A DNA stretch of 64,000 bases from Deltaproteobacteria bacterium (GTDB taxonomy: Bacteria; Desulfobacterota; Binatia; HRBIN30; CADEER01), in NCBI GenBank assembly GCA_029262455.1, contig JAJCZJ010000049.1:23395-87394 (forward strand), in the 5' to 3' direction. Each line of letters begins with the position of its first letter. Position 1 is the first letter of the stretch. The notes under the pieces are model-generated. The model worked only from the letters and a program-made list of their open reading frames with translations, did no database searches and was not told the DNA's origin. Of the stretch, positions 58,645 through 64,000 are shown piece by piece. Made by a program: the position numbers and the translations under genes.

Positions 58645-59052
58645 ATGAAGCGGAGAAGCAAGCGCAGGAAAGACGACACCGAGATCAACATGACGCCGAT
58701 GCTCGACGTCGTCTTCATCATGTTGATCTTCTTCATCGTGACCGCATCGTTCGTCAAAGAAGCCGGGATCGACGTGAATCGTCCGGGTGCATCGACCGCC
58801 GAGCGCAAGGAAAAGGGCAACATCCTGGTGGCGATTAGTGAAACCGGGCAGATCTGGATCGATCGACGCCAGGTCGATATCCGCGCAGTGCGAGCCAATA
58901 TCGAACGCATGCATGCCGAGAATCCGCAGGGCTCGGTCATCATCCAAGCTGACGAAGCGTCGAAGAATGGGCTCCTCGTCAAGGTCATGGACGCTGCTCG
59001 TCAGGCCGGTGTGGCGGAGGTTTCGCTCGCGGCCACAGTCGAGGAAGGATGA
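58645..59052 (+). CDS. exbD: ExbD-type biopolymer transport protein
   Basis: A 135-residue ExbD. Basic cytosolic start (RRSKRRKDDTEINMTPMLD) leads into the single TM helix (VVFIMLIFFIVTASFV); the channel Asp is in MLDVVF. The periplasmic domain ends QAGVAEVSLAATVEEG. ATG at 58645 is chosen, with a TTG six bases earlier as an alternative. ATGA overlap with tonB. Confidence 0.92.
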   Translation: MKRRSKRRKDDTEINMTPMLDVVFIMLIFFIVTASFVKEAGIDVNRPGASTAERKEKGNILVAISETGQIWIDRRQVDIRAVRANIERMHAENPQGSVIIQADEASKNGLLVKVMDAARQAGVAEVSLAATVEEG

Positions 59053-59666
59053 CGCTACGTTTCGTCTCCTGCGCGCTGATCGCTGCCGTCATTGCCTTTG
59101 GGCTGACGTACGTGATGCAGGCGCTGATCAAGAGTGACTCGCTGGAGCTGGTCGATGCGAGTGGCGGCAAGGTCATCGACTTCGTGCGCTTGAAGCGCGA
59201 GAACCGCGTCCAGCCAAAGAAGCGTCCTCCGCCAAACCGGATCAAGCCGATGCGCGAGCCACCACCGCCGCAAACCGCGCTGGCGCCGCAGACCGGCCCG
59301 GGAAAGATGGAGCTGGCTTCGTTCTCGCCGGACCTCTCGGCCGATCTCGATATCAATCTGGGCCCGGGTGGCGACGGGCAAGGCAACGACTCCGACCCGG
59401 TGCCGTTGGTGCGGGTCAATCCCCAGTATCCCGCTCGCGCGATGCAGCGCGGCATCGAGGGGTGGGTGCAATTGCGCTTTACGGTGACGGCGGCGGGGAC
59501 GGTACGTGACGTCTCGGTCGAGGAGGCTGATCCGCCGAACTACTTCGAGCAGGCGGCGGTCAACGCGGTGCGCAAGTACAAGTACAAACCAAGCGTCGTA
59601 AATGGAAAACCCATTGCGACGGAAGACGTACGCGTAATTCTGCAGTTCAATTTAAATCGAGGGTAG
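59049..59666 (+). CDS. tonB: TonB protein (TonB2 type)
   Basis: A 205-residue TonB. The N-terminal TM (CALIAAVIAFGLTYVMQAL) precedes a Lys/Arg-Pro-rich spacer (QPKKRPPPNRIKPMREPPPP), a linker, and a C-terminal TonB domain beginning VPLVRVNPQYPARAMQRGIE and including GWVQLRFTVTAAGTVRDVSV with the YKYKP segment near the end. The short length and the SHL-like His-less TM are typical of TonB2. It carries ExbB/ExbD energy to the TonB box of the receptor. Confidence 0.93.
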   Translation: MTLRFVSCALIAAVIAFGLTYVMQALIKSDSLELVDASGGKVIDFVRLKRENRVQPKKRPPPNRIKPMREPPPPQTALAPQTGPGKMELASFSPDLSADLDINLGPGGDGQGNDSDPVPLVRVNPQYPARAMQRGIEGWVQLRFTVTAAGTVRDVSVEEADPPNYFEQAAVNAVRKYKYKPSVVNGKPIATEDVRVILQFNLNRG

Positions 59667-59668
59667 GA

Positions 59669-60943
59669 ATGATTCGTATCGTGAGCACAGTGGCTCTCCT
59701 GATGGTGATGGCATCGATTGGTCTGGCGGCCGAGCCACCTGCGGTCGAAGTCGAGCGACAAGTTGAAGCGGTTCAGCCGTGGTCGTTCAGGCGACTGGAA
59801 CGAGTGCGGGAGGACCTGCGCAACGAAGAATTCGGTTTCGTTCTCGACACCTTGAGGGAGATGAAGCGGAACCCGACCCTGAACTCCCACGAGCGCGGCC
59901 TGATGTGGCAGGCCTTTGGCTATGCCTATATCGGCCAGGAAAAGTACGAGGAAGCGGCCGCGGCTCTCGAGGAGTGTCTCGATACGAACGGCCTACCGCA
60001 GGCCGTCGAGCTCCATACCCGGTACAACCTGGCACAGATCCTGGTCATGCTGGAGCACCCGAAGCCGGCGATCGAGCACTTCACGGAATGGTTCAAGCAT
60101 GCGCGGAATCCTGCGCCGACGGCTCACTATATGGCTGCGATGGCGTACATGCAGGACAAGCAATCGCGAAAGGCGATCGAGCACATCGATCGAGCCCTCG
60201 AGATTGCCTCCGCGCCGAAGGAATCGTGGCTCCAATTGAAGAACGCGATGCTGGTGGAGGAGAAAGACTTCGCCAGCGCGGAGCTCGTTCTCGACGAGCT
60301 GATCGAACGTTTTCCGAAGAAGGCATACTGGATGCAGCTAGCGGCGGTATACTCCGAAACGGAGCAGCACGAGAGGGCCCTGACGACTCTCGAGCTGGTC
60401 CACATTCAGGGGCTGTTCGACCAGGCCTCCGAGTACACGACGCTGGCCCAGATGTACCTCTTCAATCAGATGCCATACCAGGCTGCGAAGATTCTGCGGG
60501 AAGGACTCGACAGCGGGAAACTCGAGTCGACGTCGGCGACCTGGCAGCTGTTGGCCGATAGCTTGTTGCACGCCCGCGACCGGGATGCGGCGGTAGCGCC
60601 GATGCAGACGGCGGCCGAGTTGGCGACCGACGGGAACGTCTTTGTTCGCTTGGCGCAGATCCACATCGATCGAGAAGAGTGGGGCGACGCTCGGGATACG
60701 CTCAATCTTGCGATCCAGAAGGGCAACCTCCGTACGCCGGGGCACGCCAGCTTGTTGCTTGGAATCGCGAGCGCCAACGAAGAGAGATGGGGCGAAGCAG
60801 AGCGCGCATTCACGGCGGCACAGGCAGATGACAAGACCGAGAAAGCAGCCGTGTACTGGTTGAAGCACTTGGCCAGTCGGCGCGAGCAGTCCGAACAACG
60901 ACGTGCCTCTGCTGACGGTGCCAGTAGGGTAGAGGCGTCGTGA
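59669..60943 (+). CDS. TPR-repeat protein of the TonB2 motor operon
   Basis: A 424-residue exported protein. Signal peptide (VSTVALLMVMASIGLAAEP) and then about nine TPR-like units, e.g. QAFGYAYIGQEKYEEAAAAL, AMAYMQDKQSRKAIEHIDRA, QLAAVYSETEQHERALTTLE, QMYLFNQMPYQAAKILREGL and RLAQIHIDREEWGDARDTLN. It begins 2 bases after tonB. Such TPR proteins close many TonB2 operons; they may help assemble the motor or receptor complex in the periplasm. Role inferred. Confidence 0.9.
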   Translation: MIRIVSTVALLMVMASIGLAAEPPAVEVERQVEAVQPWSFRRLERVREDLRNEEFGFVLDTLREMKRNPTLNSHERGLMWQAFGYAYIGQEKYEEAAAALEECLDTNGLPQAVELHTRYNLAQILVMLEHPKPAIEHFTEWFKHARNPAPTAHYMAAMAYMQDKQSRKAIEHIDRALEIASAPKESWLQLKNAMLVEEKDFASAELVLDELIERFPKKAYWMQLAAVYSETEQHERALTTLELVHIQGLFDQASEYTTLAQMYLFNQMPYQAAKILREGLDSGKLESTSATWQLLADSLLHARDRDAAVAPMQTAAELATDGNVFVRLAQIHIDREEWGDARDTLNLAIQKGNLRTPGHASLLLGIASANEERWGEAERAFTAAQADDKTEKAAVYWLKHLASRREQSEQRRASADGASRVEAS

Positions 60944-61332
60944 CCTGGAAAGTTCAGAAGAGTTACGGAAGCGCCCGCAGGTTCAGGCGGGCGAGTACCA
61001 GTGAGCATGCTGTTGGAATCGGAAGATTGACATAGTGTTGATTCTGCACGCTCGGGATAGCCTTCGGTAGCCCTTGTGCACAAAGGGTTGCGGACTGGAA
61101 GTGCAGAAGCTTCATGAATAATCCGGGCTAAGTCGCGACGTGGGCAAGCGGGTGGGCTTTGGCGGACCGCGTGCTCGCCGAGTTTAGGGCGGAATCTGTC
61201 TCGTGTCGACGTACGTCGGCAGCGGCGCGGTAGACTCAAGCGCGGTTGATATCTCTGTAGTGGTCCGACCCCTATTGCCGCGCATTCGGCCTCGTCGGTG
61301 GCGTCGGCATTCTGTCGTGCTAGGCTCAGTTC
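60944..61332. other. gene-free stretch with one hairpin
   Basis: A 389-base region after the TPR gene and before sppA. It holds a 7-bp GC hairpin (CGCCCGC at 60972-60978 with GCGGGCG at 60987-60993) that may end the TonB operon, without a T-tract. No gene, Pho-like repeat or clear promoter is visible in the rest. Confidence 0.5.
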
Positions 61333-63060
61333 ATGGCGACTACTGAAAAGCCGCGTCGTTGGAGGCGTTGGTTGTTCATTGCAGGGATCTTGGCGGCCGG
61401 TTGGTGGATGTTGCGCGGCGGCGCGAGTCTCACCCCGATCGAAGACGGGAGTTACCTCTTTTTCGATATCGGGGGGACGTACGAGGAGCAGGTCCCAGAG
61501 GATTTGTTTTCCCAGCTGACCGGCGACAGCAGTCGGTCTTTGATCGACCTCCTGCTCCAGCTGCGGCGGGCTAAGGAGGATAAGCGAATTGACGGCATCG
61601 TGGCGCGTGTTCGCGGCCTCGCCATCGGTTGGGCGAAAGCGCAAGAGATTCGCGCGGCCCTGCAAGGCTTCCGCGACAGCGGCAAGAAACTGGTCGCTTA
61701 TGTGGAGAACGAGTTTGGAAACTCCACGCTGGAGTACTTCGTCGCGAGCGCCGCCGAAAAGGTGTACGTACCGCCGGCGGGCAGCATGATCGTCAGTGGC
61801 CTGTTCGCGGAGTATTTGTTCCTGGGGGGGCTTTGGGAGAAGCTCGATATCGATATGCAGGTCGTCAAAATTGGTGCGTACAAGAGTGCCGGAGATCTGT
61901 ATGGGCGCAAGGAGATGTCGCCGGCGCACAGAGAAATGGCGAATTCTTTGCTCGACAGTATCTACGGACAGTTTGTCTCGGCCGTAGCGGCATCGCGCGG
62001 TTTGGACGAGGATGATGTCCGCAACTTAGTCGATCGCGGGCCCTCGTCGATGAAAGAACTGGAGCAGTCGGGTCTCATCGATGGTACGCGCTTCCTCGGT
62101 GAGGTCGAGAGCGAGATGGTCGGCGTCGATGGCGCATTGGTGAAGCCGTCGGACTACGAGAAACAGCCTCCGCCGCTCGCCGAGGAGCCAGCCGGCCGGG
62201 TTGCGGTGATCTTTGGGCTCGGCACGATCATGACTGGGGACAGCTCAGAGAGTCTCGTTAGCGACGAATTGGTGATGGGCTCTGAAACCATGCGGGAGGC
62301 CTTCGAGGAGGTCGCGAAGGATGAGGACATCGACGCCGTCGTATTCCGCGTCGACAGTCCGGGTGGCTCGGCGCTCGCTTCGGACCTGATTTGGCGGGCG
62401 ACGCAACGGGCCAGATCGGAGAAGCCGATCATCGTTTCGATGTCTGACGTTGCGGGGTCTGGTGGGTATTACGTCGCTGCCGGTGCCGATCGGATCCTCG
62501 CTGATCCTGGAACACTAACTGGCTCGATCGGAGTCGTCCTGGCGAAGCCGAATATTCGCGGGCTGCTGGAGAAGATTGGTGTGCACACGGCGACGATTCG
62601 CCGCGGCGACCAGGCCGGAATCGTCTCGATGACCGAGAGCTTCAACGAAACAGAACTCGCACGGGTGCGCGGGTCGATGGAAGAGGTCTACGGACTGTTC
62701 GTCGATCGGGTCGCAAGTGGTCGGGCGATGTCGGCCGAGGAAGTCGACGCCGTTGGCCAGGGGCGCGTGTGGACCGGAGAGCAAGCGGTCGAAATCGGAC
62801 TCGTGGATCGCCTGGGAGGACTCCTCGACGCGATTGACGAAGCCAAGCAGGAGATCGGTCTCGAGCGCTCGCAGAAAGTCGAAGTCGTTTACTACCCACG
62901 CGAGCGCGGTTGGGTCGAGCGGCTAGCCGAGGCCCTCGAAAGCCGCGCTACCCTGCGCGCCCCACGGTGGCTGCGGACACTGAGAAAGGCGGTGGCCGCT
63001 CATGATTTTCCGGACGGGTCGATTCTGGCACTGATGCCGCAGCAGGTCGAGGTTCACTGA
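61333..63060 (+). CDS. sppA: signal peptide peptidase SppA, 67-kDa type
   Basis: A 575-residue membrane protease of the long SppA type. One N-terminal anchor (RRWLFIAGILAAGWWMLRGG), then two tandem SppA/S49 repeats. The Lys general base is in VVKIGAYKSAGDLYGRKEMS (first repeat, about residue 187) and the nucleophile Ser is in MSDVAGSGGYYVAAGADR (second repeat, about 376); GSIGVVLAKPNIRGLLEKIG follows. It degrades signal peptides left in the inner membrane. Confidence 0.93.
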   Translation: MATTEKPRRWRRWLFIAGILAAGWWMLRGGASLTPIEDGSYLFFDIGGTYEEQVPEDLFSQLTGDSSRSLIDLLLQLRRAKEDKRIDGIVARVRGLAIGWAKAQEIRAALQGFRDSGKKLVAYVENEFGNSTLEYFVASAAEKVYVPPAGSMIVSGLFAEYLFLGGLWEKLDIDMQVVKIGAYKSAGDLYGRKEMSPAHREMANSLLDSIYGQFVSAVAASRGLDEDDVRNLVDRGPSSMKELEQSGLIDGTRFLGEVESEMVGVDGALVKPSDYEKQPPPLAEEPAGRVAVIFGLGTIMTGDSSESLVSDELVMGSETMREAFEEVAKDEDIDAVVFRVDSPGGSALASDLIWRATQRARSEKPIIVSMSDVAGSGGYYVAAGADRILADPGTLTGSIGVVLAKPNIRGLLEKIGVHTATIRRGDQAGIVSMTESFNETELARVRGSMEEVYGLFVDRVASGRAMSAEEVDAVGQGRVWTGEQAVEIGLVDRLGGLLDAIDEAKQEIGLERSQKVEVVYYPRERGWVERLAEALESRATLRAPRWLRTLRKAVAAHDFPDGSILALMPQQVEVH

Positions 63061-63070
63061 GCCGCGGTAG

Positions 63071-63355
63071 CTATTTCGTAACGTCCACGCCGCGCCAGAA
63101 GGCGACGTAGTCCTTGATCTCGGCGGCTTCTTCTTTTGGTTCCGGATAGTACCAGGCAGCGTCTTTGTTGGTCTGGTCTCCCACAACCACATCGAAGTAG
63201 CTGGCGGTGCCCTTCCAGGGGCAAGACGAGGTTGTCGCGCTCGGCTTGATGTGGTCTGCCTCGACACTGTCTCGCGGAAAGTACTGGTTGCCTTCGATCT
63301 CGATGCAGTCGTCACTTTCGGCGATCACGTGTCCGTTCCAGATTGCTTTTGGCAT
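63071..63355 (-). CDS. DUF427 domain protein
   Basis: A 94-residue protein with the DUF427 pattern: PKAIWNGHVIAESDDCIEIE at the start, SVEADHIKPSATTSSCPWKG (conserved CPWKG), then ASYFDVVVGD and AAWYYPEPKEEAAEIKDYVA and FWRGVDV. These are small beta-tent proteins of unknown activity, widespread in bacteria. Start at ATG 63355; 63367 would add 4 residues. Convergent with sppA. Confidence 0.9.
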   Translation of the reverse strand: MPKAIWNGHVIAESDDCIEIEGNQYFPRDSVEADHIKPSATTSSCPWKGTASYFDVVVGDQTNKDAAWYYPEPKEEAAEIKDYVAFWRGVDVTK

Positions 63356-63390
63356 CTTGGCCTCCAAACGATTTTAATCGAATCAGTGGT

Positions 63391-64000
63391 TCAGCTCGCG
63401 GGCGCGCTGACGGGTGCCGTCGTGTCCGCGAGGATGAATATGGGTGAGGACCATGCGCGTTCCATGGCAGGGCTCAGGCAGTCGTCGTCGGCCGTTCGCT
63501 CGTCAGAATAGCATGGCGAGACCGAAACACATCGTCCGGCATCGTCATACGAACAGCGGAGACCGCCGCCGTTGATTGCCGCGGTGGGTGATTGTAGCGC
63601 TCTGACGTAGTAGATCGATTCTCTTGAACCACCTGGGAACTCCTGATCCTGGAACGTAATCGTACACCCTGCCGGGTCTGGCGGACAGTCCTCGCTCAAC
63701 CACGGGTCGTCAATCAAATCGCGCAGGTGTTCGTCTGGTGAGATGCGCGGTCGAATGCGTACCACTTCGATTCGCTCGATGACTTCGCGTTCGCTGCCTG
63801 GGTTGTGGCATTCGCCGCCGCACAGTCTCTCGATCCTCTGCGCGGGCATCAGTTGCTTGCTCGCGTCAGAGCAGCCTGGAGTCTGTTTCTGGGCCCCAAC
63901 GGCGGAAGCCCGGAAGCGCGGTGCGGCGGCCATGTGTAGCTCGCTGCCCATGGGTGCCGTGCCGTCTGGTCCGTTGATCACATCAAACCAGAGCAAGATA
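63391..64000 (-). CDS. DUF3604 family protein, C-terminal part
   Basis: The frame is open to the window edge, with about 202 residues visible and the N-terminus outside. Features match the end of DUF3604 proteins: CHNPGSEREVIERIEVVRIR, a segment with CPPDPAGCTITFQDQEFPGG, the conserved SIYYVRALQSPTAAINGGGL, CVSVSPCYSDERTADDDCLS and PAMERAWSSPIF. These are large, often secreted, proteins related to PHP-type metal phosphoesterases, with unproven substrates. Six or more Cys suggest disulfides and export. The last residues TTAPVSAPAS are probably the true C-terminus. Confidence 0.8.
   Translation of the reverse strand, partial: ILLWFDVINGPDGTAPMGSELHMAAAPRFRASAVGAQKQTPGCSDASKQLMPAQRIERLCGGECHNPGSEREVIERIEVVRIRPRISPDEHLRDLIDDPWLSEDCPPDPAGCTITFQDQEFPGGSRESIYYVRALQSPTAAINGGGLRCSYDDAGRCVSVSPCYSDERTADDDCLSPAMERAWSSPIFILADTTAPVSAPAS

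Noticed and set aside
60466..61929. A 487-codon minus-strand open frame over the end of the TPR gene and the start of sppA
   Set aside because: It runs through two well-recognised plus-strand genes and has no domain; typical shadow frame.

Overview
The window looks like a GC-rich chromosome segment from a Gram-negative, delta-like lineage. The outer-membrane evidence is a phosphate-type porin, a TonB-dependent receptor, an OmpA-type lipoprotein and a full TonB motor. Several secreted proteins carry dockerin-like repeats, Cys-rich CGNG/GEECD modules, Thr/Pro linkers and the spacer motif CVGAGDP..CC..GSGAGTC. I associate that combination with Candidatus Binatota-type or other deep Deltaproteobacteria-like genomes, but this is recall and not a search result. 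I see no rRNA, tRNA, CRISPR array, phage or insertion sequence.

Layout. 1-4.9 kb: partial MFS transporter, a bacterial Tsr3-like protein, a TetR regulator with an operator on its own start codon, and a pair of acyl-CoA dehydrogenases. 5-9.1 kb: TPR protein translationally coupled to a purple-acid-phosphatase-like enzyme, then a convergent sulfotransferase. 9.2-16.7 kb (minus strand): NSS transporter, aldehyde dehydrogenase, glutamine-synthetase-like ligase, gamma-glutamyl hydrolase, SDR and a membrane glycosyltransferase, probably a route for catabolism of an amine through gamma-glutamylation. 16.8-31.6 kb: mostly housekeeping (argC, plsC, nadE, aceE, two Hsp20, lysA, rsmI), plus an ABC ATPase that has lost every catalytic motif.

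31.6-60.9 kb is the most interesting part: a phosphate-starvation island. It holds an OprP/O-type porin, a Ppx-CYTH-SixA operon, pstSCAB-phoU-phoB-phoR, a TonB-dependent receptor operon with three related secreted proteins, a divergent dockerin/beta-helix secreted protein, and a complete TonB2-type motor (DUF3450, TtpC-like, ExbB, ExbD, TonB, TPR). Five promoters carry Pho-box-like heptamers repeated at an exact 11-bp period: in front of the porin, pstS, the TonB receptor, the beta-helix protein and the TonB motor. The inference is one PhoB regulon that builds both classical uptake (porin, PstSCAB) and an energised outer-membrane route for a larger or bound phosphorus source, with a possible cohesin/dockerin-like surface assembly.

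The window ends with SppA, a DUF427 protein and the C-terminal part of a DUF3604 protein. Functions were assigned by reading translated sequence and motifs; no database search was possible.
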